Below, in pieces: positions 22,884-35,200 of a DNA stretch of 64,000 nt; the stretch's first letter is position 1, and each line of letters opens with the position of its first letter. Below the pieces are notes generated by a model that saw only the letters and a list, made by a program, of their open reading frames with translations, was not told the DNA's origin and searched no databases. The translations under genes and the position numbers were made by a program. Location of the stretch: positions 248,001 to 312,000 of the forward strand of contig CAZXZS010000001.1 of the NCBI GenBank assembly GCA_964645655.1, written 5' to 3'. This DNA is from JAGOUA01 sp964645655 (GTDB lineage Bacteria; Patescibacteriota; Patescibacteriia; 2-12-FULL-60-25).

Positions 22884-24740
22884 TTATCCAGCGCTATTCT
22901 GACCACTCGCGTCGACGCCTTGGACGGGGGTCGTAGGGGCGCTTCCAGGGGCGACGCCGACGAGGCAGACGGCCTGCCATGGGCGATAGACGCTGGTGAA
23001 GGTGGTCGTGGCCATCTGGCCGTTCGCGTATTGGATGGCGTAATTGAAGCGGGCCGTGGCGCCGGCGTGCTCGCTTTCCGTGCATTTGGTGGTGCCGACG
23101 GGGATCTCCGTCGTTTCGATGAGCTTCTTGGGAGGGGCGGGGATGACGCTCGTGACCACGGGGTTCGTGCTGCTCGCGACGCGTCCGTCTTTCGTTCCCC
23201 ACATGAGGAAGCGCAACGTATCGCCATCGCGTTCTTGGGTGATCAGGAGCCAGCTTGGGGTATCGTTGCGGAACTTGAAGTCAAGATTGGGCTCGTAGAT
23301 GCTCGCGTCGGTCCCCATGGGCTCGTAATACCGGACGCGGTAGCTGTGGTTCCGGCGTTCGGTGATGGGAAGGCCCACGTTGAGCGCGCTCCGGAAGACG
23401 GTGGTGCTCACCTGGCAGAGGCCGCCCCCAAATTCGGGGATGGTCTTGTTGCCCTTGATGACGAGTTCGGGGAGCCAGCCGTTTTCGCCGTCGATCTTCC
23501 CGAGGGTCGTGAGGGTCGAGAATTCGGCCCCGGGGCCAACGAGGGTTTGGTTGATCTTGCTCGCGCCTAAGGCGATGTTCTTGCGGCGGTTGGTAGGTGA
23601 CCCGGCGTAATTTGAGGAGCCCTGGCCGAGAAGTTCGCGGATGCCTAGGCGCTCGGCGTCAGGGCCTTCAAACGTCGCGTAGACCGTGTCGATCGTGGTC
23701 GTGGCGATACGGGCGTCAGGATCGACGGTATCGAGGGCGCGGACGATGCTCGCGAGGGTCGCGTCAAGGTTCAGCTTCTGGCCGCGGGTCGGAAGGGTAA
23801 GGCTCGTGACCTTGTTCTCCGCGCTCACGGTCAGGGTGCCATTGTGCGGTTCTTGGAGGCGGGTTGAGGGGAGGGCGCTCAGGGCCGCCTCGACGCGTTC
23901 ACGATTGAGGCCGAGGGTCAGGGGCTGGGTGCCGCTTGGGGCCGTGTCGATGATTTCGGTCCAAGCGGCAAGGGTGGCGGCGCTGAAAACGGTGTCCGTT
24001 TGGTCGCTCTTGAGCGTCACCGGCGCGCTGGCCCAGCGTTGCGCTTGGGGGAGGAGGGCGGTGAGGGCTTCTGCGCTGGGAGAGGGCGCCGGGCGGAGGA
24101 TGAAGGGGAGCGCTACGGGGGCATCTTCCCCGTTGCGGACGGCCTGCATGATGCGGGCGGTCGCTGCCGTCACCTCGAGTTGGCGATCCTCCTTGGCTGG
24201 TTCGATGCGGACACGGATCGTTTCGGGGGCGGACGGGTCAGGTTCGTAACGCAATTCCGCCGGTTGGCCGCTTTGCGTCCAGCCGGCGCGGGCGACGGCC
24301 GCGATGAGGTTCGTGCGCAGCGCCTCGGGATCGGCCGTGATGGCATCCGTCAAGGCGAGCGAAGGCTGTTGCCAACGCAGGGAGATGGGGGCGTAAAAGG
24401 CGGGGGTTTTTGGGTCGCGGCCGTGTTGGAAGGCTTTCTTCCAAAGGTGCTCGCCATCGACAAGGAGGGAGGGGATTTCGAAGCGCAGCCGCTCCGACGT
24501 ATCGGTCCGTTCGAGCGTGAGCGGGCGTTGGCGCTGCAGCAGGGCGAGGCGGCCGGCTTCGGTTTGGGCGAGGAATTGGGATTTCGTCAGGCCGCCGACG
24601 GGGGTGCCGTCCAGAAGGACGCCCGGGAAAAGCCGGTCGCGATAGAGGGCGTGGTAAGCGCTGACGCCGATGACGTGGAAGGCCAGGATGAGGCCGGCAC
24701 CAAGCAATAGCTTGCCGGTCCGGGTAGCGGGAGCGGTCAT
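22884..24740 (-). CDS. VanW family protein with peptidoglycan-binding-like repeats, 618 aa
   Basis: A membrane-anchored envelope protein: one N-terminal hydrophobic helix (LLLGAGLILAFHVIGVSAYH), then PG-binding_4-like modules starting with PGVLLDGTPVGGLTKSQ, and a C-terminal VanW domain (GASKINQTLVGPGAEFS, IPEFGGGLCQVSTTVFRSAL, NHSYRVRYYEPMGTDASIYE). This matches the YoaR/VanW architecture found in Firmicutes and many Patescibacteria. The molecular role is unknown, with links to glycopeptide resistance clusters and cell wall. Its ATG overlaps the stop of the upstream 72-aa ORF (ATGA), implying translational coupling in an hsp20-ORF-vanW operon. Confidence 0.92.
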   Translation of the reverse strand: MTAPATRTGKLLLGAGLILAFHVIGVSAYHALYRDRLFPGVLLDGTPVGGLTKSQFLAQTEAGRLALLQRQRPLTLERTDTSERLRFEIPSLLVDGEHLWKKAFQHGRDPKTPAFYAPISLRWQQPSLALTDAITADPEALRTNLIAAVARAGWTQSGQPAELRYEPDPSAPETIRVRIEPAKEDRQLEVTAATARIMQAVRNGEDAPVALPFILRPAPSPSAEALTALLPQAQRWASAPVTLKSDQTDTVFSAATLAAWTEIIDTAPSGTQPLTLGLNRERVEAALSALPSTRLQEPHNGTLTVSAENKVTSLTLPTRGQKLNLDATLASIVRALDTVDPDARIATTTIDTVYATFEGPDAERLGIRELLGQGSSNYAGSPTNRRKNIALGASKINQTLVGPGAEFSTLTTLGKIDGENGWLPELVIKGNKTIPEFGGGLCQVSTTVFRSALNVGLPITERRNHSYRVRYYEPMGTDASIYEPNLDFKFRNDTPSWLLITQERDGDTLRFLMWGTKDGRVASSTNPVVTSVIPAPPKKLIETTEIPVGTTKCTESEHAGATARFNYAIQYANGQMATTTFTSVYRPWQAVCLVGVAPGSAPTTPVQGVDASGQNSAG

Positions 24741-24955
24741 GGAGTGGAGGGGTTCAGGAGCTCGTTCAGGAGGGAACGGGCGAGGGAATGGGGAAGCGCT
24801 TGGCCGCCGATGGCGGGAAGGGCGAGCAGACGAATGTCTTGGCCCACGGTTGGGGGTTGCTCAAAACACGAGAGGGGCAGCGAAAGGGCTGCGCCGGACA
24901 CGGAGACGAGCGAAACGCTCGATTCGTTTACGGTCTGGACGCGGAAAAGGTCCAT
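24737..24955 (-). CDS. Small uncharacterised protein, 72 aa, translationally coupled
   Basis: The start at 24955 (MDLFRVQTVNESSVSLVSVS) lies 2 bases after the hsp20 stop, and the stop overlaps the vanW start as ATGA. This tight packing is the main evidence that the gene is real. The protein is beta-prone in the first half (alternating Val/Ser/Leu, with PLSCFEQPPTVGQDIRLLAL) and looks like a small OB- or SH3-like domain followed by a C-terminal helix (LARSLLNELLNP). No family is recognised. Confidence 0.6.
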   Translation of the reverse strand: MDLFRVQTVNESSVSLVSVSGAALSLPLSCFEQPPTVGQDIRLLALPAIGGQALPHSLARSLLNELLNPSTP

Positions 24956-24957
24956 AC

Positions 24958-25359
24958 CTAGAAGGAGGTTGGAGCCTCTTCGTCGAGATTCCGCACGACG
25001 ATCTTCCGACCGTGGGGGCGGATGGGGAGCCGGATCTCGAGCACGCCGTTCTTGAGGGTGGCTTCCGTCTGGGTCTCGTCGACGTCTTCGGGAAGGAGGA
25101 CGCTGCGGCTGAAGGCGCCCCAGTAACATTCCTGGAGGAACTGGTCCTCGCGGTCGATGCGCTCGTCGTGGCGGCGTTCGCCCCGGATCGTGAGGAGGTC
25201 GTCGTTGACGCCGATCTGCAAGGCCTCCGGTTCGACGCCGGCGATGATCGAACGGATCACCAAGGTCGAGCCGCGGCGGAAGACGTCGACGGCGAGTTGC
25301 CCTTCGTCGGCCTGGGCGAGCCAGTCGGAAGGGGCGGTTAGGGCGGAGGCCACGGGCAT
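24958..25359 (-). CDS. Hsp20/alpha-crystallin small heat-shock protein
   Basis: A 133-aa ATP-independent holdase. The alpha-crystallin domain runs from QLAVDVFRRGSTLVIRSIIA through DDLLTIRGERRHDE to the conserved strand VEATLKNGVLEIRLP-like segment (here TEATLKNGVLEIRLPI). The start at 25359 is favoured over 25485: TATACT sits 8 bases upstream, predicting a leaderless mRNA, and the upstream codons look unrelated. It is the first gene of a three-gene operon ending in vanW. A second Hsp20 is in the dnaK operon. Confidence 0.88.
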   Translation of the reverse strand: MPVASALTAPSDWLAQADEGQLAVDVFRRGSTLVIRSIIAGVEPEALQIGVNDDLLTIRGERRHDERIDREDQFLQECYWGAFSRSVLLPEDVDETQTEATLKNGVLEIRLPIRPHGRKIVVRNLDEEAPTSF

Positions 25360-25491
25360 ATGAGGGTAGTATACGCGATTCGCATGAGATTGCCAGCGGC
25401 AGGCGGGCCGTGTTTTTCGCGTACCGATTCGGATCTTGGGCAGGAGGTCCGCTTCATCGTTCGGCGAAGGCGGATGTGCTATCATGCGCCC

Positions 25492-26223
25492 ATGCCTTCC
25501 CCGTTCATTTCGCGAATCCGTGACGCCTGGCAGCGCTTAGACCATGGGCAACAGATCTCGTTGTCGATCTTGGCGCCATGCGCGGCGCTGATCGTCGTCT
25601 TGATGGTGGTGTCGCTCCGTGCCAGCGTCGTGATGCCCTTTCGGGCCCCGAAATCCCTTCTGAAGCAGTCTGAACGGCTGCTTGCGGAGCAGCGCGCCTT
25701 AGCGGAGCGTGCCCAGCGGCAAGCGGCAAACAAGGATACCGATGGCGACGGGCTCACCGATGATGACGAAGCGCGGACCTTCCGCACCTCGCCATATTTG
25801 GCGGATAGCGACTCGGACGGCGTCCCTGACGGGGAAGAGGTGCGGCGGGGGACCGATCCGAACTGTCCGCCGGAACGGGACTGCTACGGATACGCGGGGA
25901 CGAATCCGGATGGCATCCCGCAGGCGGTCGCGGCCCAGCCACCCACGTCGACCGTAAACCTGGGGGCCTTGGAGGTGCCGAAACCTCCGAGCGAGATCAC
26001 GCCACCGGAAATTCGGGCGTACCTGATCCGTAACCGGTTGGCCGTTCCGGCGCAAGTGGATGCGCTTACCGACGACGCTGTGATAGAATTATACGGGCGC
26101 GCGTACGGGGACCTCATGGCGGCTCAGACCCCCAGCGCTCCGCCTGGTGCCCCGACAGCGATCCCGTCTCCCGCTTCTTCAACCGAACCCCTCTCTAGCC
26201 CTTCCCAGCCCCCTACCCCGTAG
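25492..26223 (+). CDS. Membrane-anchored protein with thrombospondin-3-like calcium repeats, 243 aa
   Basis: One N-terminal membrane helix (SLSILAPCAALIVVLMVVSL) is followed by a short coiled stretch and two Asp-rich repeats, DTDGDGLTDDDEARTF and DSDSDGVPDGEEVRRGTDP. These match the calcium-binding type 3 thrombospondin/dockerin-like pattern. A Pro/Ser/Thr-rich C-terminal tail follows. The protein is probably anchored in the membrane with the repeats outside. TGCTATCAT ends 6 bases before ATG 25492, predicting a leaderless message. The giant secreted-protein gene follows 6 bases after the stop, so the two are likely co-expressed. The L,D-transpeptidase at 62436 has the same type of repeats. 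Confidence 0.75.
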   Translation: MPSPFISRIRDAWQRLDHGQQISLSILAPCAALIVVLMVVSLRASVVMPFRAPKSLLKQSERLLAEQRALAERAQRQAANKDTDGDGLTDDDEARTFRTSPYLADSDSDGVPDGEEVRRGTDPNCPPERDCYGYAGTNPDGIPQAVAAQPPTSTVNLGALEVPKPPSEITPPEIRAYLIRNRLAVPAQVDALTDDAVIELYGRAYGDLMAAQTPSAPPGAPTAIPSPASSTEPLSSPSQPPTP

Positions 26224-26229
26224 CTTCGT

Positions 26230-29200
26230 ATGCAACGACCTTTCCTTTTCCGTCGCCTCGTCTTGGCGATCGTTGCCCTCACGCTCGTACTGCCGACCCT
26301 TGGGTTGGTGGTCCCGTCGCGGGCGTTTGCCGCTCTCGATGGGCCGACCATCAAAGACAAGCTGCCGTCGCCAGGGGCGACGCCTCCAGTCACGATCGGG
26401 GCGAACATCCCTGAGCAGATCAATGCGGTCTATGAGAATATCCGCTGGGAAGTGATCGGTGCCGGGACCGTCGCCTTCGTGAATGCGATGCAGATGTTTT
26501 TTGGGCAGCTGGCATATGACGCGGCGGACTACTTGGCGACCGGAGGGAAAGGGCAGTCCGCTTTATATTACAAAAAGGGGTTCCAGGAGTATTTGCAAGA
26601 TGTGGCCGGTTCGGCGGCGGGCGAATTCATCGGCTCGCTGTCGGAGGCCTCGTTTTTCCAGACCGTCGGGTTTGACCTCTGCCGTCCACCAGACCCGCGG
26701 ACGTTGTTGCGGATCCAGCTCTCGTTAGGGCAGTTTTTGCCGAATGCGCCCGGCGGTGCCTATCAGCGTCCGCAGGCCCGTTGTGATTTCAATGACGTGG
26801 TGAACAATTATGAGCAGGTGTACCAGACGCTCTCGAACGGTGAGGTCTTGAGCAACGTCGAAGCGAACCTGAATACGAATGCCAACGACCTGGGCGTCTC
26901 GTTCATGATCTTCAACCGGGCCCAGGAGTTCATTTATCGCCGCCAGGACGCGTCGCAGCAGGACCGTAAGGAGGGGGAGGGGTACCAGGGGCTGCGTGAC
27001 ATCATTTCCGGGAGAATCAAGACCCCTGCCGAGACGATCCGTGAGCAGGCGAACCAGGTCCTCGTCAAGGACCCTCGTGCGAACCAGGAGCAGATCAACA
27101 GCTTCATCCTCAACCAGGCCTGGGAAATGGGGCCGATCCGCTTGGCGATGTATACGGCCTCGGTCTTCGTGAATACGTTCGCCTCACGCATGATTACCCG
27201 GGTCATGGAAGATGGCATCGGGATTTTCGATATCACCCGCCAAGGCGCGCGGATCGGGTTAGATGGCGGGCCGGACGACCTGCTTGTGGGTAACCGGGAT
27301 GACGTGCGCAAGGCGTATCTGGACCTGCGGACGCCGAACCTGTTCCGTGACGTGGCGTATGACGTCATTTCTGAAATGCAGGCCTGTCCGGAGAATCGCG
27401 GGACCTGGAACTGTACGATCGATGAGGGGCTGGCCCAGGCGTTGCGCTCCCAAGGCGAATCTGGAACGTTCACGATCCGGGAAGCGCTGGAGCGGAATTT
27501 CTTGCAGGCGGATTGGCGCCTGTTCTCGGCCGAAAACACGCGTGAGGAGAAGGATCCGCTTTGCTACACCTATGGGTATTGCGTCGGGAACCTGCGGAAA
27601 CTGCGCCTGATGCGCATCTTGCCGGTCGGGTTCGAATTCGCGGCGAACGATCCCAAGAACATCGCCCGCTGTGGGACGGACCAAGGATGCGTGACCCTCG
27701 GTGAAGTGGTGGCTGGGTTTACGGACTGTAACGCCCGTGGGGAGAAGGATGATACGCACCCATGGTGCAAGCTTATCGACCCGAACTGGGCGATCAGCGC
27801 CTTGCCCCAGCAATGTGCCTTATCCGGATATGGGGACGTGATGCTTGGCGGAAACCTGCCGCAACGGCGTGAGGAGTGCCAAGACATTCAGACGTGTCTG
27901 CAACGGAACGACCGAGGCGAGTGCGTCGGCGGCTATGGCTATTGCGTGGCCGAAAAGACCGCCTACCGCTTTGGCGGGCAGGAATGTACGCCCCGGTTCG
28001 CGAGCTGCCGTACCTATACGGCCCGCACGAACGAAGAGCCGGTGTCGTATTTGCGCAACACGTTGGATTACGGCAATTGTTCCGAGGACAACGTCGGCTG
28101 CATGTGGTACGCGACGAAGCGCGATCCTTCGGGGGGTCGGGCGAACGGTTGGATCGGGACGCCGAGCTCCGGTGACCGTGTGTATTTCGACCGTGCGATC
28201 GAGACCTGTTCCGCGGAAGGCGAGGGGTGTACCCGTCTCTTGGCGGTGCGTCCGGGGGCGCAGGGATTGAACCTGGTCGCCAACTCCTCCTTCGAGCGGG
28301 TCGGGACGGCTGGGAACACGCAGGAGGCTTGGTCGCCCTTTTCGGGATCGGAACGGGCCTATGTCCGTCCGTTGCCGTCTGAAGGCGAGGCGGCGGCAAA
28401 CGGTGCCCTGTCGGGGACGTTCGATGGCGGGTTCCGTGAGGGGTACCGTCAGGTCGTGGACCTTGCACCAGGACGGATGTATGTCTTGTCGGGGTTCGTG
28501 CGTGGGACGGGTGCGGCGGCTCCGGCTCCGAGCGCGACGATCGCCTTGCGCCAGTATCGAAATCGGGCAGATGCGTTGGCGCGTCGATCGGCCTTGAGCG
28601 AAGCGGACATCCGTCGCGATTATCGGACGGTTGATTGCCGGACGGTCTTGTCCGTGCCCAGCTTGGAAGGGTCGATCTTGCTCGCCCCGGGCCTGACGGG
28701 CCGGTTTGGCGCCACCTGGTCGCGCATCGAATGTGCCTTTACGGCCAATGCCGCCACGCGTGCCGGTGAGGTGGTCTTGCAGGGAACCAACGTCCTGGTC
28801 GATGCCGTCCAACTCGAGGAGGGGAGCGTCGCTTCGGCTTACGTCGATGGGATCGCGAACGGGTTAGAGCAGGTCTACCATAAGGTCGCCCCGGATGAGT
28901 TCGGTTGTACCGGGGATGCTTCGGATAGCCCGTTGTGTGCCAATTACGCGAAAGTCTGCCGCCAAACGGAAGCGAGCTGTAACGGGTATACCGACCTCAA
29001 TAGCACCTTGCCAGAAGTCGCGGCACAGCTTTCGCCGAATGACAGCTGTCCGGCCGCCTGTGTTGGGTATGCGGAATACCGCAAGCTTTCCTCGCCGTTT
29101 GACCTGGTCCAGAGCAGTAATGCGGCTTTGAATGACGCCACCGAGCCGCGTTCGGCCTTCTTCATCCCCTCGACGGCCGAGCAGTGTACGCAGGAAGCGG

Positions 29201-32200
29201 TCGGGTGCGAGGAATTTACGGTCGTGGACGGGGCCGAAGCGGGTGGCGAAAACCGTGAATATTACACGTCCCTGCGTTTCTGTGAGAAGCCGGCCGAAGA
29301 CACCGAGACCTATTTCACCTGGGAAGGTTCGGATTCCGCCGGGTATCAGCTGCGGACCTGGAGCCTCAAGAAGCGCACGCCGACGAACCTGGGCATGAAT
29401 CCGCCGGACGGCGAGACGTTGACCGATGGGGCGGGCCCGCGGATCGTCACCAAGCCGTCTGGAGAGCTGTTCCAGGAAAAGAATCCCCAAGATTGTAATG
29501 ACGCGAACTGGCGCACGGGTCGTGATCAGGACTGCCGTCAATTCTACAATGCCGCGGGTCGCGTATTCTATCGCTATTATTCGCAGACCGTCTTGTCGAC
29601 GCCGGATTGCCGCACCTATCGCAAGGCCAGTACGTCCCAAGACGATTGTCTTAAGACGGGCGGACAATTCCGTGCCCAGGAACAGGCATGTCTGTACCAG
29701 GGGTACGCTCCGGAAAGCACTTCGTGTACGGCGAACTATGCCGGTTGCCGTGCTTACGCCGGCGCCGAAGGCGGGAACCTGCTGACCGTGTTTACGGCGA
29801 ACGGGACCTCGACCACGGCTGTGACGAACGCGACGGTCTCTTCGGAATCGCTTCTCGTGGGCGACCGCTCATATCGGACCGACGTCGCCGCCGGAGGCCG
29901 TGAGAACGTTTCGGTGCTGTATTCCTCGACGGCTGCCGGGTTGTACCGCGTGTCGTTCTGGGCCAAGGCGAGCGCCTCGTCGACCGTCGTCGTGAGCGCG
30001 ATGCGCCCGAGCGGCCAAGATGCCCGCGTCGTCGGGACCTTGCGGCTCACGCCGGAATGGCAGCGCGTGACCTTCGGGACCTTCGAAGGCGTCCCGGGGA
30101 ACCGGACCGTCCTCTCCTGGACCGTTTCCGCCCAGCCGTCATCGCCGGTCGCGTTTTTCCTGGATGAGATCATTGTGCAGCAGTTGCGCGACGTCGTCTT
30201 CGTGCGTGAGGGGACATGGCAGACGCCCAACCAGTGTGATGAGAACGCGTATGGCGTTCCTGAGCCGCAGGCGATGGCCGGTTGCCGTGCGTATCGTGAC
30301 CGAGAGGGGCAGACCGTCAACGCCCGCCAGTTTTCCCAGCTTTGCCGTCCGGCCGCGATCGGTTGCCGCGAGTTCGTGGATACCCGCAATTCGCCGGATC
30401 CGTATCGCCAGACCTTCAGCTTGGAGGATGGGGCCGCCCCAGCCGTCACGGAATACCCTGCGGACCGTTACATCTATCTTATCGATGACCGCAGCAAGCG
30501 CTGTGACGCCGCCAATGCCAGCTGTCAGGCGTTCGGCAAGCCGGTCTTCAGCGCGGATCGCCAGTCCGTGACGAGCTTCGAGACCGTTTACCTCAAGAAC
30601 GCCGTCGAGAAGTATGCGGAAGGGTTGTGCCGCCCGTCGGAATTGTATTGTGAGGAATTCACGACGGCGGCTGGTCGCGAGTACTTCAAGGATCCGCAAT
30701 CCCATCTCTGTGAATATCGCGAGCGAGTGAACGTGTCTGGCGTCGCAGGCGTGCCGAATGGGACCTATAATGGCTGGTTCGTGAAGGGTGGGACCACTCC
30801 CTGTTACCCGAATGCGCTCGGCTCCGGCCAGACGTTCCAGCTCCTCAATGCGGGTGATGCCGCGCCGTTGCCGGGCTACCAAGGGTGGGGTGGGCTGTGT
30901 CCGGAACAGGAATCGGAGTGTACGGAATTCCGCGATCCGAACGACAAGCCGACCCCGGGCTCCTTGGGCCGCCCGTATTACTTCATCAATAATGAGGCGA
31001 TCGATACCCGCTCCTGTAACGGCGTGGTCGATCCTGCCCGTGGCTGCGTCCCGCTCCGCAACATGTCGGACGCACGGCTCCTCTACAGCACCGAAGCGAC
31101 GTTGCAGCGGTACCAATCCGAAAACCTCCAGCCGGTGTCCCCGGTGGACTGCCAAGCGAACCCGTCACAAGCGGGATGCATCGCCGTGCGCACGGGTCGC
31201 TGTGTCGGCACGCGTGTTACCGACCGGTATGCGGCCGAATACGCGTCCGTCGGACCAGATGGCGTTGGCCGCGGCGCGATCATTGGGGTAAACCGCGCCC
31301 AGACGACGAGCTCCACCTATATGGGTGGGAGCTGTTCTCAGAACAGTGACTGTACCGCCGAAGCCGCGCCCCGTTCGAGCGGCCGGACCTTCAACTATAC
31401 GCTCCTAGGCCAATCATTCGAGACGTCGGAATTCCAGTCACGGGTCGCCGATATTCGGTGTGACCGTCCGTCCCTGAACGACGCGAACGCGATCGTCAAG
31501 GTTCGGGTGGACCGCGATTGTGCCCAGTGGCTCGGCTGTGCGACGGGCGAGACGGTGTATGACCCATCGACGAACCGGTATCGCGAGATCTGCACCAAGG
31601 TCGCCATGTGTGACCGTGCCGCGGAACAAGGCGGTTCGGCGAACTATTGCAGCAGTTACGTGAACCGGAGTTCGACGACGACCGAGCCGGTGCTGACCGC
31701 CGGGGCGTTCTTCGATGTCAAGCAGTATACGGCACGTCCGACAGGCATTGGCGCGCGCGATTATTCGGGCTATTCGATCCCCAACGCGTTCCAGGTCGTG
31801 GACCTCCAATCCCGCTCGGTTTCCCAGGAGACCGCCTTTGGGGCGCAACGGTCGGTGACGGAGCGTCGATTGACGGTGGCCGTCAAGATGCCCCCCATGC
31901 AGCAGACGCGTGAATCGGTGTTCGTACATACGATCCCGCCAACGCGCGCTTCCCAGGCGGAAATCCTTCCGAAGACCGATCCGGCGTACACGTCCGTGCC
32001 CGATGGGATGCTCTTGTGCCGGCATCGCGGGACAGGCCAGATCGGATACTTCCTGCGCGACGAGGCCTTGCGTCCTGGACAAGAGGTCAACTGCTACCTG
32101 GCCTTGCAAGGGGGTGGGAACATCGGCCGGTTTACGGGCTTGCAGAGCCGCTTGACCGCTTCGAGCGGCGGGCAGGACATCCAATTGGATAAGGCGTATC

Positions 32201-35200
32201 CGAAATCGCTTTGCCGCGCCTATCCGGAGTCGGATGCCCCGTTCGGTTCCGATATCGTGACCGCTTGGGACATGTCGACTAATCCGATCCGGCCGAAGCA
32301 GGTCCGTTCGGGATATGAGAATGCCTATGCTTGCGCGTATGGCGAGCAGTGTTCCTGCTCCTACAAGCGCGTGCAATATCCAGGGAGTCCCGCCCCGCTG
32401 TTCTTCGCCGCGACCTCCCAGGCCGTTCCGCCGGGGATCTGCGTCGGCGGGCCGCGAAACGGCCAGTCCTGCTTACCTTCGGAAGTCTTCGACGTCTCGT
32501 CTTCGACCTCTACCGCCGCCAAGATCGCGGAAGCGGCGAATAACAACCAGACCTGTGGGCCTGCGGCGGGTGGGGGGCGTTGCGTCGCCTTCTCCAGCGC
32601 GGAGATCGTCCGTGGCGTGATGGGCTCCTGTCTCGAATACGACACCACGCGCTCCCGCGGCAAGCCGGGCGAAGAGACATATGCGTGTCTCGCCTGGAAC
32701 CCATCGCCGATCGTCGGTGGGCAAGAGGACCCGTACCGCTACATCCAGACGGCTGGGTACTTCCCGCCGCAGAATTCGGGCCAGTACTACTGCACGTCAA
32801 AAGCCCGTCCGCCAAAGAGCTTCATGCTCGCCGATTACAGCTTCAGCTATCTCCCGAGCGGCGTGACGAAGATCGGCTATGATGATTCCCTCGTTTCCGA
32901 CGGGAACAGCGGCGCCGAAGGCAATGATCCGGGAGCTTATTTCGGAGGGATCAAGCCTCAAGGGAGCCAAGCCGCCGCGCAATGTGAGGACGCGGATGAC
33001 GACCAGGACGATGACGGCCCATTCGACAAGGATTCCCTCGGCGTGCGCCTCGTCGCGACCGGACGTGGGGAAGGGATGAATTACACGGAAACGTTCTACG
33101 GCCTAAGCCCGTCCGCGATCGCCGCCTCGACCTATGGCGTCGGACGCCGCGAGGACACGAGCGTCACCCAGCGGCAACAGGCCCTCTACGAGCAGAACAT
33201 GAGCTACATCGAGGTCCGTCCGTTCCAGAACCCGAACGGGAACGGTCGTCTCGCATGTGGGTACCAAGCTGATTGGGTCGATGGGGTCCAGGTCGATGAC
33301 TACGACGACCTCGAGAAGACGGGACCGGCCGACCGTCAATGGCGTTCCGCCTTCTTCTCCGAGGAAGACCTGCAGACCTACCTCACGCGTGGATCGGAGT
33401 CGGTCCTGACGGGAACAGGTGATCGTCCCATCAAGATGCCGTGCATCAGCCTCAGCGACGGCACGGATACGGGTGACCGCGCCGAACTTCCCGAAGGGAG
33501 CCAGTGCTATTACAAGACCTGGGAGATCGGCTATCGCTCGACCGACAAGAAGAAGTTCGTCGCGTTCCAGCCGAATACGGGCGGATTCACCGCGCGTGAT
33601 CGGGCGAGCGACGGGTTCCAGGGCATCACGTCCCCGGTCTACGAGGCATGTGACAGCGAGAAGCCGTATTACGCCATCCGCGCCGTCTTCCAGACGGACG
33701 CCGCCACGCAGCTTTCGGAGGACCGCATCACCTCGCGTGACGTGCGTGGCCCATGGCGGCTCATCGGTTTCTGGGTCTCGTCCTGTGCCGGCAAATCCAC
33801 CTTCGACAACCGGTTCATCTACATGAACGTGCGCTTCCAGACGGCTGACATCTGTCGCGACCTGGCGGAAGTGCGGTCGAAGGATTCAAACCAGGACGCG
33901 GCCTTCACGGATCGCGTCTGGCGCGAATCGAAGTATTCCGTCCCGCGCCTGGGGATCCAGTACGGGCAGTCCTACGCGCCGTTCTCCAGCGCCCTCAACA
34001 CGGGGCCGGCGGGGGAAGACCCGCTCTACCAGACGGGCGGCAAGTTGGCGGGAAGCTCCTCGATCCGGCCGCCCACCTTCCTCGCTTCCGGATATGACAC
34101 CTACTATGGCGTCGCCGGGCTCGGATCGCCGAAAGATCGCTACGCCTATCTCTCCAACCTCTTCGCGCGCATCTACCGGGTGTATCGGTATAACGAGCAA
34201 AAGATTGCAGCGACAGACCGTGTCTGCGTGACGGGGGTCAATGCCGGTCGCAAGTGTGTCCCGGATGCCCCGGCGGGCACGACGCCTCCGGCGAGCGGTG
34301 AGAGCGTCGATTGTCGGGCCATCAGCGGTTCTGGTGCCTGTAACACAGCCGAACCGCCTCCGGTGAGCTTACGGGTCTGTAACGCGCTGTCTGGCATCAA
34401 TGCTGGGCAAGCCTGCGGAGCCCAACCGGAAAGCTGCCACCTCTACGCGATGGACCCGCGTCCGACGACGCGCGTACCGCGGCCGTTGCTGGGATCGTGC
34501 GAGCGTCAGGCCGGTTGGACGGTGAGCGGAACAGCGTATCGTCGTGAGGGTGATGCGCGCGTGTATTCTCAGCGCGATGCGGCTGGCGCTGGCGCCTTCC
34601 GATGCGCGCCCGGTTCCGTAAAACAGCGTCCGCATCCCACTTCTGGCGACGTGGCCGCTCCTGAAATTCTCGTCGGATTGACGGGCAGAAACGAGCCGTC
34701 AAATGCGCGGACGTTCACCGCCGAGGGCTACGGATACATCGGCCGTATTCCCGTGGGAACGACCGAGCCTCCTGCGGATGCCACCTATTTCTGCACCCAG
34801 GAGCGCGAGTTATCGGAAGAATGCCCGCTTGAGGTCGTCGGTGTCTGTACGAAGCCGGCCGGTGCCGGTCCTCGTACGGCTGGAACCTGTACCGTGAGCT
34901 GGCAGGGTCAACCGTTGACTCCGACGAGCGTCGCCTGCTACGCGGATACGGACTGTTCCTTCGGGGCCGAAAACTTCTGGAGGAATCCATCCGCGGCGCG
35001 CATCCCCGCCGGCGAGCTAAGACTGGATGGAAAATACGGAATCGTCCAGGCAAGCCGTTCGTATAGCCCGCTTACAGGCTGCGGCACGGCCTGTCGGATC
35101 AACAATTCCGACATGGGCATCACGTCGTACCTATTCGTGAACGGAGCTGAGTCCGCTGCCCCGACTTTCGTCGCGGAGAGCTATCGGTTCCCCGGGCTCT

